In this document: positions 47,774-56,292 of the stretch, piece after piece
How positions within the stretch are numbered: position 1 is the stretch's first letter
Layout of the letters: every line of letters starts with the position of its first letter
Assembly: GCA_938084835.1 (NCBI GenBank)
Contig: CALKER010000009.1
Location: forward strand, 1-64,000
Source: an uncultured Thermoguttaceae bacterium
GTDB lineage: Bacteria; Planctomycetota; Planctomycetia; Pirellulales; Thermoguttaceae
Direction: 5' to 3'
Length of the DNA stretch: 64,000 nt
Made by a program: the position numbers and the translations under genes
The notes under the pieces: generated by a model
What the model was told of the DNA's origin: nothing
The model's input: the letters and a program-made list of their open reading frames with translations, nothing else
Database searches by the model: none

Positions 47774-48228
47774 CTTAAAGCTAAGATGATACCTCTGGGG
47801 GAATTTCGCTGTTTAAATAGTGGAAATGCTATCCCGCGGCTAGGTCCAATTGCCAACACGCCTATTCACAAGCAGCGCAAACGAGCTCCCTTTGGAATAA
47901 AGGGGCGAAAGTAATTCGAAAAGTGATCGACGCACTATTGGCACTATTTATTTTGAGAAAACCCGATTATTTTGAGAAAAGCCAAGTGAATTAGTTTTCC
48001 CATTTTGAACGGGGAAACCCGATTCCCCCACACGCTAGCCGGAACCTTCCCAATGTGTATCCCACCATGTGCTTGATCACAGTTGTGGCATAATGACCTG
48101 CCGGGCGGGATGCACCTTGTTTGTATTAATGAATGTCGGGTCCGCCAGGGAGAGGTCAGCCAAGGAAATCGTTTTAGTGGTGGAATTTTTCTACTGCAGA
48201 GTCATTTTTTGAAAGGGAGGATCAGAGG

Positions 48229-49161
48229 ATGGTGTTTGCTTCACGCCGAGAGTTTTTGTTGCAGGCCGGAGCAGCCGCGGCAGCAGGTGGCAGCGGAGCT
48301 TTGGGCGCCCAGATGGCTGGCTCGGCACCGGCCATGGCCATTGCTCGCTGGGCTGGGCCTCAAGAGTTGCCGGCTGAAGAAATCGACAAGGTTGCCGAAC
48401 AGCTCACACTAAAGGCCCTGGAGGCTGTTGGCGGAATCAGCCGGTTTGTCCGTCGCGGTGATGTGGTCTGGGTTAAGCCGAACATCGCCTGGATTCAACC
48501 TCCGGAAATGGCTGCCAACACGAATCCGGCAGTGGTAGCTACAATTGTCCGACTTTGTTTCGAGGCCGGCGCGAAGGTGGTTAAGGTAGGCGATAACCCC
48601 GTCGACGTTGTTGACCAAGCTTATGAGCGCAGCGGTATTGCAGCAGCTGCACGAAAAGTGGGTGCCCAAGTGGTGATCATGGATCGCGCTCGGTTCCGCC
48701 GGGTAGATATCAAGGGCGAACGGCTCCAATCCATTCCCATTTACCCGGAGGTTTTGGATGCAGATGTTGTGATTAATGTTCCCATCGCCAAGCATCATGG
48801 TTTGGCTACGATAACGGTGGCGATGAAGAACTTTATGGGTGTGGTAGAAGAGCGTCGAACTTTCCATCAAGCCATTGGCGAAACTTTAACTGATCTCAAT
48901 CGTTTCCTCCAGCCAAAGATCTCCGTGGTGGATGCCGTGCGAGTGCTTGTGGCTCGAGGACCACGAGGTGGCCGACTGGAAGATGTTCGCATGCCTCTGG
49001 CGGTCGCTGCTGGAACTGACGTCGTAGCCCTTGACGCTTGGGCCGCGGAGGTCCTCGGACGAAAACCAGAGGAAATTAGCTCCGTCGTTTGTGGACATAA
49101 AGCGGGGCTGGGCACAATGAACTATCAGTCGCTGAATCCTGTGGAGATTGCCGTCTCATGA
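48229..49161 (+). CDS. Tat-exported DUF362 domain protein
   Basis: A 310-residue protein with a twin-arginine signal ASRREFLLQAGAAAAAGG (Arg6-Arg7). The DUF362 core includes VWVKPNIAW, VGDNPVDVVDQAYERSGI, INVPIAKHHGLATITVAMKN, MGVVEERR and a C-terminal VALDAWAAEVLG. Some DUF362 proteins carry ferredoxin sites; this one does not, and instead its TGA overlaps the ATG of a polyferredoxin gene (ATGA). GGGAGG precedes the ATG. The pair probably forms an exported or membrane-attached redox unit. No substrate is known. Confidence 0.87.
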   Translation: MVFASRREFLLQAGAAAAAGGSGALGAQMAGSAPAMAIARWAGPQELPAEEIDKVAEQLTLKALEAVGGISRFVRRGDVVWVKPNIAWIQPPEMAANTNPAVVATIVRLCFEAGAKVVKVGDNPVDVVDQAYERSGIAAAARKVGAQVVIMDRARFRRVDIKGERLQSIPIYPEVLDADVVINVPIAKHHGLATITVAMKNFMGVVEERRTFHQAIGETLTDLNRFLQPKISVVDAVRVLVARGPRGGRLEDVRMPLAVAAGTDVVALDAWAAEVLGRKPEEISSVVCGHKAGLGTMNYQSLNPVEIAVS

Positions 49162-50780
49162 GGCTGCCTCGCTGGTCTGGTGCCCGGACTCGCCGGTTGG
49201 TCCAACTGACATTTTTGCTGCTCTTTCTCCTAGCCTTTTTGGCTACCCGTCCAATACCGGGTCGGGAACCCCCGGGCTGGGCCAAGATATTTTTTTGGTT
49301 TGACCCCCTCCTGCTTATTACTACTGTTTTGGCAGCCCACAGTGTTGTCGCCTGGGGCCTGCTGGCCTTGATCACCATCGGCGTGACAGTGGTTTTGGGG
49401 CGCGTGTTTTGCGGCTGGCTTTGTCCCTTAGGGACCGTGCACGATATTGCCGGTCGAATAATCCGCGGCAGGAAGGATCGACCCGGCGTCAACCAGTACT
49501 CGCCCTGGCAAAAGACTAAATATTATGTGCTTGTGGGAATGCTGGCGGCAGCTGTGTTTGGGGGTCATTGGATTACAATTTTTGACCCTCTCGTTCTTTT
49601 TTACCGAAGTTTGACCACGGCCTTGTTCCCGGTTGTTCAATGGGCAGTGGAAGAGGGCTCAGCCAGCATTTACCACGCGGACCCGAAAGTAGGACCGCTG
49701 CGAGTGACCACTTTGACGGAGCCAGCCTATCGGGCTTTCCGCGATCATCTTCGGGTGGTGGAAAAGCAGGGATTCCTTGCCACAGCGGGGATCCTCGGGT
49801 TCTTTGTGGCCATCGTGGCTCTCAACGCATACCGACGGCGTTGGTGGTGTCGGTACCTTTGTCCCCTCGGGGCTTTGTTGGGACTGTGTGCCTGGCGACC
49901 GTTTTTAAGGCGTACGGTTGACCCGGAGACATGCTCGCAGTGCGAGCTTTGCGGAATGGCCTGTCACGGTGGTGCTGTTTCCAACAAGGCCCAAACTTGG
50001 CGACCCTCCGAATGTTATGGATGTCTTAACTGCACGGAAGATTGTCGGCGGGGATCGTTGGGTTTCCGCTGGGTGTGGCCGTGGCGGCCTGATAAGAGGA
50101 TAGTAGGGGTCAATCTGAGCCGGCGAGGAATCCTTGCCTCCGCCATTGGGGGCGTGACGCTTCTTGGCTTCTTCCGAGCCACCCCGCAAGGTCGGGCGAA
50201 AGTGTACAACCCCAACTTAATCCGACCGCCGGGGGCGCGGCCCGAGCCAGAGTTCTTAGCTCGCTGTACGGCGTGCGGCCTGTGTATGAAGGTGTGTCCC
50301 ACAGGTGGCCTCCAACCGTGTGGACTTGAGGCCGGATGGGAGGGACTTTGGACGCCTCGCTTAGTTCCAAAGATCGGCTACTGCTCCTACGATTGTAACC
50401 GCTGCGGACTGGTGTGCCCCACGGAAGCCATTCGGCCCATGAAACTGGAAGAAAAACGCAAAGTGCGTATGGGCTTGGCTTTCTTCGACATCACCCGGTG
50501 CATTCCATACGCGTATGGTCGCGACTGCATGGTATGTGAAGAGCATTGCCCCATCCCCGAAAAGGCGATCTACTTTTTGGAAGTGGAGGTCGTCACTCGG
50601 GACGGGGAGGTCAGGCGGATTAAACAGCCTAAGGTCGATCCGACGAAATGCATCGGCTGTGGCGTCTGCGAGAATGTCTGCGTCTTTCGCGACAGGTCCG
50701 CTATCCGGGTAACTAGTGCCAACGAAGACCGTCATCCCGCTAACTTAGCCGTTCCTCCCTGGGAAGACCTCCCTTATTAA
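49158..50780 (+). CDS. Membrane polyferredoxin (NapH-NapG-like fusion)
   Basis: A 540-residue protein. The first part is NapH/CcoG/RnfB-like: transmembrane helices at about 15-33 and others to ~225, with the paired CGWLCPLG (~86) and CRYLCPLG (~230) motifs, then CSQCELCGMACH (~260) and CYGCLNCTEDC. A second hydrophobic segment after SRRGILASAIGG (~320) begins a NapG-like part. It has CTACGLCMKVCPTGG (~369), CSYDCNRCGLVCP, CMVCEEHCP and CIGCGVCENVC (~498), giving about six potential [4Fe-4S] sites. It is translationally coupled to the DUF362 gene. Likely moves electrons between the membrane and a periplasmic partner. Confidence 0.88.
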   Translation: MRLPRWSGARTRRLVQLTFLLLFLLAFLATRPIPGREPPGWAKIFFWFDPLLLITTVLAAHSVVAWGLLALITIGVTVVLGRVFCGWLCPLGTVHDIAGRIIRGRKDRPGVNQYSPWQKTKYYVLVGMLAAAVFGGHWITIFDPLVLFYRSLTTALFPVVQWAVEEGSASIYHADPKVGPLRVTTLTEPAYRAFRDHLRVVEKQGFLATAGILGFFVAIVALNAYRRRWWCRYLCPLGALLGLCAWRPFLRRTVDPETCSQCELCGMACHGGAVSNKAQTWRPSECYGCLNCTEDCRRGSLGFRWVWPWRPDKRIVGVNLSRRGILASAIGGVTLLGFFRATPQGRAKVYNPNLIRPPGARPEPEFLARCTACGLCMKVCPTGGLQPCGLEAGWEGLWTPRLVPKIGYCSYDCNRCGLVCPTEAIRPMKLEEKRKVRMGLAFFDITRCIPYAYGRDCMVCEEHCPIPEKAIYFLEVEVVTRDGEVRRIKQPKVDPTKCIGCGVCENVCVFRDRSAIRVTSANEDRHPANLAVPPWEDLPY

Positions 50781-51085
50781 GTTTAGCAATACAATAGCAT
50801 TTCATCGGGAAACAAACTATGAATTGAGCCCCCTGTCGCGATGTCGTACCGAACCCCTGGGAAAATCGAATGAACTCCTTTTCGGAGTCGGGCAGCGCGA
50901 ACTCAACCTTCTATTTTAGGTTGTTACGCTCAACCAGTGTCGCCCAGGTGCCACTCTCGGGGGTGTTTTTCCATTCCAGTGTGAAAGTTCTAGCAGAGAA
51001 GGCCTGGGCGACGCTATGGGGCTTCGGACGGAGCGTTGGCAACAGTTGCTAGGCAAACCGTGCGCTTAGTTCGTCTTGTGAGCGC
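50781..51085. other. Gap between the convergent polyferredoxin and galK genes
   Basis: About 305 bases. No frame worth listing and no clear terminator; a 5-bp gagcg/cgctc stem near the galK stop has no T-run. Confidence 0.4.
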
Positions 51086-52297
51086 TTACCCGCTCTGATG
51101 TCGCAGGGCTGTTTCCACATCGAAGATCTGCGCCCCATCGGCGGGCTGGGAAATATACAGCTTAGGCTCAAGACCCGTGCGGGATTGGTATTCTGCCGTT
51201 ACTTTGGGCACGAAATCGTGCACAGAATTGTTATCGACCAAGGCGATAGCGCAACCGGCAAATCCCGCACCAGTCATTCTAGCTCCGAGACAGCCCGCCT
51301 GAGCGAGAGCTATTTCGACCATGGTGTCCAGGGCGGGGCCGGAAACCTCAAAGTCGTTGCGCAGACTATGGTGACTTTCCACTAGCAATCGCCCGAGCCG
51401 ATCCAGAGCTCGTTGTTCCATCGCCTCAACTGCCTGGAGGGTGCGGTGGTTTTCGCTCACCACATGTCGGGCCCGCCGTCGGAAAGGCTCGGGAAGCACT
51501 GATTCGCAACTAGGCCAATTTTCCCAGTTCAAATCTCGCAGAGCGCGCAAGCTTAGCAATCGTGCTGCCTGTTCGCACTGGGCCCGCCGCATGTTGTATT
51601 CGGAATCGGCCAGTCCCCGACGAGTCCCCGTGTCCATGATCACAATCGCCGCTTCGGCGGGAAAGGGCACTAGGCGCCATTCCAAGGAGCGACAATCGAT
51701 CAGCACGGCGTGGTTTTTCTTGCCCGCAAGCGATACAAGTTGATCCATGATGCCGCAGCCCACACCCACCCATTGATTTTCCGCGCGTTGACACGCGGTG
51801 GCTACCGGCACGATCTTTATTGGCCAATTGCCCCTTGCGGCAAAGGCACAGGCTACGGCCACTTCCACAGCGGCCGAAGAGGATAGCCCCGCGCCCACCG
51901 GTACATCCCCCTGCACCACTCCCTCCCAACCGTGAAGCGGCCAGCCAGTATGATGAAGGCTCCAGGCCACCCCAGCAAAATAGGCCCCCCAAGTGGGACC
52001 AGTCCGCCCTGAGGGTCGCAGAGGGTGTCCTGAAGCCGGCTGGGCCGATGCCACCTCGTCAAGCTCAAAATCGATCATCCCCCCGAAATCGAGGGATTCA
52101 ACTACCACTCGCCGGTCCTCGCGAGGAGCCAACGCAATCCACACAGCCCGCTCGATGGCCAGCGGCATCACAAATCCTTCGTTGTAGTCAGTGTGCTCGC
52201 CGATAAGATTAACCCGGCCTGGGGCACGAACGACCCATTGAGGGGCCCGGCCGAATCGCAGTTCGAATCGCTCTACAAGCTTTGCTATGTCTGTCAT
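51086..52297 (-). CDS. galK: Galactokinase
   Basis: Phosphorylates alpha-D-galactose to galactose-1-phosphate (Leloir pathway), GHMP kinase fold. The 403-residue protein has the galactokinase signature GRVNLIGEHTDYNEGFVMP near 27-45, the ATP loop GAGLSSSAAVEVA near 130-142, the GIMDQ segment with the catalytic Asp region, and motif 3 GARMTGAGFAGCA near 340. ATG 52297 follows TTGAGGA, somewhat close, with GGGG further off. No galT, galE or galactosidase is adjacent, so it stands alone. Confidence 0.95.
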   Translation of the reverse strand: MTDIAKLVERFELRFGRAPQWVVRAPGRVNLIGEHTDYNEGFVMPLAIERAVWIALAPREDRRVVVESLDFGGMIDFELDEVASAQPASGHPLRPSGRTGPTWGAYFAGVAWSLHHTGWPLHGWEGVVQGDVPVGAGLSSSAAVEVAVACAFAARGNWPIKIVPVATACQRAENQWVGVGCGIMDQLVSLAGKKNHAVLIDCRSLEWRLVPFPAEAAIVIMDTGTRRGLADSEYNMRRAQCEQAARLLSLRALRDLNWENWPSCESVLPEPFRRRARHVVSENHRTLQAVEAMEQRALDRLGRLLVESHHSLRNDFEVSGPALDTMVEIALAQAGCLGARMTGAGFAGCAIALVDNNSVHDFVPKVTAEYQSRTGLEPKLYISQPADGAQIFDVETALRHQSG

Positions 52298-53155
52298 TCC
52301 TCAATCCCCGCCAAGTGAAACGGGATGTCACTCCTTTCAATGAATTCTGTCCACCTTGCTTCCGACCGACCGCGGTAAACAGGCTCGCGAGGCACGGAAT
52401 CCCACGTCGTTCTCTCTTCCTCGACAGGTTCGCATCCACAGGGCCAGTTTTCCCCTTACGAGGCTCGCAAAAATCTCGGGCCAAAGGTTCGAAGTCCTCA
52501 GAAAAGCGAACCCCTAACCGGGAGCCATCGAGCGCAAGAACCAATTCAATGTACCCAGGCCAAATGCATTTGAGAAGTCCGCCATGCCTTCAACCGTGCC
52601 GGGACAAACTATCTTGCCCCCTAATTGATACGTAGGCCATGTCTGCTACGCAGGCAATCTCCGGTAAAGTTGTGCTTAGCAGACACGGGGTATCTCGTAA
52701 TTGCCACTGGGGGACGATCTTTTCGCACCACGCATCGCCGAGTTTGCTCAAATTCGGGTTCACCTGAACTGTATATCACGATAGGTGAAATTCGCACCGA
52801 AAACGTCGACTTCGGTCCGGTACCCAGTTGACACCCCCGCACGTCACGAGAATATTTCGCATAATTGGCGGAATTGGCTTGCCCCGGAAAACTGCAGGGA
52901 ATCACTTGGCTGGGCACCGGGATTGCACCAAAGAATGAGCCATGACTCGGGAAGTGTGGTGCATTCGGACAAATTTGTGTTTTCTGGCACAAAGCCTTTG
53001 CCTTTTGCCGGCTCCTGCCCTGAATTACCATCAAGTCCTGTAGAGGGGCAGCAAGTGGTTCCACGGGTTGAGGCGCCTTGGCATCAGAAGAGCGACACAC
53101 GCGCGAATACGTAGTCGGTGCATTTCCCCTAAGATTTGTCTCAATTTGTCAACTA
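52298..53155. other. 858-base divergent gap between galK and the ABC ATPase gene
   Basis: No supported gene. It contains a perfect 7-bp inverted repeat, TTCACCT (52759-52765) and AGGTGAA (52783-52789), with 17 bases between. Its centre has the promoter-like string tgtatatcacgat, so a regulator site is possible. The ABC ATPase start has no visible ribosome site. Confidence 0.4.
52759..52789. promoter_or_regulatory. Inverted repeat TTCACCT-N17-AGGTGAA
   Basis: Perfect 7-bp arms and a 17-base AT-rich centre, in the divergent gap between galK and the ABC ATPase. Arm spacing would fit a dimeric repressor or a small hairpin. No known operator matched by eye. Confidence 0.3.
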
Positions 53156-54004
53156 ATGACACCATCGACGAGCATCACAGTTGACGAAAATCCGCACGTT
53201 GGTCCACCTCCCTTGGGTGGGGTGGTTCCCCTGGTTGAGGTGTCGAATCTTGTCAAGCACTATTCCGACGTGGGCCGGGGCGTTATTCGGGCCCTCAACG
53301 GGATCTCGTTCCAGGTTCGGGCTGGCGAGATCTTTGGACTCCTTGGCCCCAATGGGGCCGGAAAGACGACCACTCTGAGGGTCCTTGCGACGGTGCTGGA
53401 ACCTACGGCGGGCTCCGCCCGCATCTGCGGATACAACGTGGCTACTCAACCGGCGGAGGTCCGACAACGCATCGGTTTCGTATCCGCAAGCACCGCGATT
53501 TACGATCGCATGACCGGACGGGAGCTGGTCACCTTCTTTGGTCGGCTTCACGGGATGCCAGTGGAGGCCATTCGCCGCCGGGCAGAAAAACTCTTCGATT
53601 GGCTGGGACTTCAAGAGGCGGACCGGCTTGGTGCGAAAATGTCTTCCGGCATGAGACAAAAAGTATCCATCGCGCGGGCGCTTATTCACGATCCTCCCGT
53701 CTTGATTTTCGATGAGCCTACCGTAGGACTCGACGTTTTGGCAGCCCGTGCCGTGCTCGATATAGTCGCGGCGTTGCGAAAGGAAGGCAAATGTATCATT
53801 TTTTCCACACATATCATGCGGGAGGCAGAAAAACTCTGCGACCGCATTGCCATCCTTCATGAGGGAACAATCTTGACGGAGGGAACGCTCGAGGACCTTC
53901 GCCGCGCCGCGGGAACCAATGACCTGGAGGAAGTCTTCTTCCACATGATCGCGCCCAACCGCGTGCTCCCCCCCAGCGGGCTTACCAGTGATCATCCCTC
54001 CTGA
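53156..54004 (+). CDS. ABC transporter ATP-binding protein, NatA/CcmA type, without permease
   Basis: A 282-residue ATPase: Walker A GPNGAGKTT (~64-72), the Q-loop region RIGFVSAST (the usual Gln is not in its common place), signature MSSGMRQKVSIARAL (~161) in place of LSGGQ, Walker B VLIFDEPTVGLD (~183) and H-loop STHIM. This resembles the ATPases of sodium/drug ABC-2 exporters. The expected ABC-2 permease gene does not follow; the next gene is the HDOD protein 350 bases on. ATG 53156 lacks a ribosome site; the earlier GTG/ATG at 53078 would add 26 unlikely residues. Confidence 0.9.
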   Translation: MTPSTSITVDENPHVGPPPLGGVVPLVEVSNLVKHYSDVGRGVIRALNGISFQVRAGEIFGLLGPNGAGKTTTLRVLATVLEPTAGSARICGYNVATQPAEVRQRIGFVSASTAIYDRMTGRELVTFFGRLHGMPVEAIRRRAEKLFDWLGLQEADRLGAKMSSGMRQKVSIARALIHDPPVLIFDEPTVGLDVLAARAVLDIVAALRKEGKCIIFSTHIMREAEKLCDRIAILHEGTILTEGTLEDLRRAAGTNDLEEVFFHMIAPNRVLPPSGLTSDHPS

Positions 54005-54356
54005 TGAAGTTGAACCTTTCGATAAATTGCCTTTTTGGTACTGTTTTTAGCCTAAATTTGGAAAGGGGCGTATCGCTTTTTCTTCACAGAAATTCTGTGG
54101 GAACGACTGCGAAGCCATCGGGCTTTCTATCGTTCCCGGGGACGCCAACGTTTTGAGCTTGACACTTTGCGGTGATCAAGCTTGCTTATTTCAGGCGTGA
54201 ACGCTTCGTGTTTTCTACGATCGCTGAAGAACTCTCCGCGCGTAATCAGTGTCGGGGCGCGGCGGACTGCGTTATCACAAGGCTAAAGCGTAAAGTTAAC
54301 TTTGATCCGAAGTCTCGCAAGAAGTACTCGGCTTTTCTTCACGTTGAAGGGTTGCT
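54005..54356. other. Gap between the ABC ATPase and HDOD genes
   Basis: No permease gene and no other credible product. A 62-residue frame from GTG 54172 ends in ATGA overlap with the HDOD start, but its content does not look like a protein family. A TTGACA at 54159-54164 has no good -10 at 17 bases. Confidence 0.35.
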
Positions 54357-56090
54357 ATGACAATGCCTCCGCGGACAGGAAGCCGAATTATTGAACGGCT
54401 CGTGGATAAAACAGCACAACTTTACAGCCTGCCCAACGCTGTGGTCACTCTTCTCCAAAAGATGGAAGATCCCAGTTGTGATCTGGAAGAGCTTCGCAGC
54501 ATCTTGGCGACGGACCCAGCGCTTGCGGTGAAGGTTTTGCGCATTGTCAACAGTGCGTTTTTCGGGCTTCCCACGCGTGTGGCTGACCTCGGACAGGCCC
54601 TGGCCCTTTTGGGGCGAAGCAAATTACGCCTCATCGTCTTAGGTTTTACCCTGCCGGAGCACCTGTTCGCTGGGGTGGAAAAGCGACTCCTCAGCCGCTT
54701 TTGGCGGCGCAGCGCCCGAAAATCTGTGGCGGCCCGCGAAGTGGCAACCCTTGTCGCCCCCCGGATAACTGAGGAAGCCTTCCTGGTTGCCTTAGTGGAA
54801 GACATCGGACTCCTTTGCCTTATGCGTGAGCTTGGCCCACCTTTTTGCCGCCTAGTGCAAGTCGTGTGGGAAGTCCGGGCAAATCTGTTGACGATGGAGA
54901 GCGAAGTACTTGGCTTTAATCACCGCGAGCTATCCGCTGCCCTTTTGACCCGTTGGTGTTTCCCACAAAGGATTGTACAACTAATCCGCCTGCGCGCGGG
55001 CATGTGGGCCAACGAACCAGACGTAACGATAAATACAAATGATCCCTCCGGAATGTGCCCGGCGATTCTAGCCTTGGCGGAGTCTCTATCAGAGGAAACT
55101 TTTTCGGACCTGGCTCCCTCCCCCCACGGGGCCGAGGACAGCCAACAACGCGACGAGTTGTCCTCCAAAAGTCAACCAACAAGCATCATCCGAGGTCTAG
55201 CATCCTTTTGTCAGCTACGACCTGAACAGATCGAAGAAATTCGCTCCAAGCTGGAAGTTAAAATGCGCGACTTGGCGGAGCTCCTTAATGTTGAGCTTCT
55301 GCCGCTGGAACAGCTTACAGCCGTCGTGCAGCGGTCTCGGGAACTCTTGGCTGAAGCGGCTGCCCAAGCTGCCGAAAGTTTACTACAACTAGAAGCTGGT
55401 TGGACGCACTTTCGACCAAAGGGCCAACCCCAAACGAAGAAACCTGTTACAGCAAGTAGCATATTCCCTAGAGAATCGACTGCTTCAATCTCCGGCTTCG
55501 AGAGCAAAGGAATGGTGCGCGAGAGAGACAATGGAGAAGGTGCCCGGCCGGCACACGCCAAAGAAGGGCCCAGTCCAATGTCGGGCCCTAACTCCCCTCC
55601 GCACCGGTCACGCGCGCTCTATGACCCGGGGTTACTTGCCTTTGTCAAGGCCGGCATTGCCACCTGCAGAGCTCGCCACTCTCCCATTTCGCTCCTTCTT
55701 TTCGAGCTCGGGGCAATGGAGGAACTTCTGCCGATCCTCGGTATCGCCGATATCGAAAAGTTGCGAGACAACTTAGAGTTTCTCCCTGCGGCTGTGCATA
55801 TTCCTGCGGAATGGGTCCGACCATACGACGAGTGGGGCCTTGCTATTTTGCTTCCGGAACACGATCGTTGGGCAGCCAAAGAAGTGGCAAATCAGCTTGA
55901 CCGATGGTGGAGGAAAAACTGTGTGATAAACGTCTCTGGGTTACCCCTACGCACGACAGCTGCCATCGGCGTTGCGACGGCAGCCATTCCCTCAAGAACC
56001 CTCCAGCCGGAAGAGCTTCTCGAACGGGCCGAGCGCTGCCTTTTCGGTTCTCGGGAGTGTGGCGGGTTGGTCAAAAGCATTGATCTCTGA
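54357..56090 (+). CDS. HDOD-domain protein with degenerate GGDEF-like C-terminus
   Basis: A 577-residue cytoplasmic protein. Residues ~20-220 form an HDOD domain (LPNAVVTLLQKMEDPSC, ILATDPALAVKVLRIVNSAFFG, LGRSKLRLIVLGF), a phospho-signalling module found with two-component and c-di-GMP proteins. A linker rich in Glu/Gln/Pro spans ~240-425. Residues ~425-570 follow the GGDEF fold order (ALYDPGLLAFVKAGIATCRA, SLLLFELGA, then the loop RPYDEWGLAILLPEHDR), but the GG(D/E)EF residues are absent, so no cyclase activity is expected. ATG 54357; another ATG lies six bases on. Possibly a c-di-GMP or nucleotide sensor. Confidence 0.82.
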   Translation: MTMPPRTGSRIIERLVDKTAQLYSLPNAVVTLLQKMEDPSCDLEELRSILATDPALAVKVLRIVNSAFFGLPTRVADLGQALALLGRSKLRLIVLGFTLPEHLFAGVEKRLLSRFWRRSARKSVAAREVATLVAPRITEEAFLVALVEDIGLLCLMRELGPPFCRLVQVVWEVRANLLTMESEVLGFNHRELSAALLTRWCFPQRIVQLIRLRAGMWANEPDVTINTNDPSGMCPAILALAESLSEETFSDLAPSPHGAEDSQQRDELSSKSQPTSIIRGLASFCQLRPEQIEEIRSKLEVKMRDLAELLNVELLPLEQLTAVVQRSRELLAEAAAQAAESLLQLEAGWTHFRPKGQPQTKKPVTASSIFPRESTASISGFESKGMVRERDNGEGARPAHAKEGPSPMSGPNSPPHRSRALYDPGLLAFVKAGIATCRARHSPISLLLFELGAMEELLPILGIADIEKLRDNLEFLPAAVHIPAEWVRPYDEWGLAILLPEHDRWAAKEVANQLDRWWRKNCVINVSGLPLRTTAAIGVATAAIPSRTLQPEELLERAERCLFGSRECGGLVKSIDL

Positions 56091-56292
56091 GCGGAAGCCT
56101 GTGACGTTTTCCAACGCCAAACACTCGGTCTGAAAGCGCCAGGAGTGCCTCTTTAATGTTTGTTGCCAGCCTGCTAAACTATTAGTTATTTAAGCCCTCC
56201 GGCCTTACTAGTGAAGCTTCGTGCGGTTCATTTTCGCAAACAAGGGTGAATTTCTCAAGAAAATGCGCAAGGAGACAGGGAGTCCACAGTTT

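Larger units (their letters stand above)
46953..48228. other. 1.3-kb repeat-bearing gap upstream of the DUF362 gene
   Basis: No supported gene. It holds two groups of direct repeats: a 33-base pair at 47601-47694 and a triplet at 47704-47773. The flanks (47080-47300, 47880-48060) are AT-rich. The DUF362 ribosome site GGGAGG is at its right end. Confidence 0.4.

Noticed and set aside
53153..53995. Minus-strand frame of 280 codons over the ABC ATPase
   Set aside because: Antisense to a gene with all ABC motifs intact.
54172..54360. 62-codon frame overlapping the HDOD start (ATGA)
   Set aside because: No ribosome site, no family, and overlap of this kind can occur by chance; kept only as a note.
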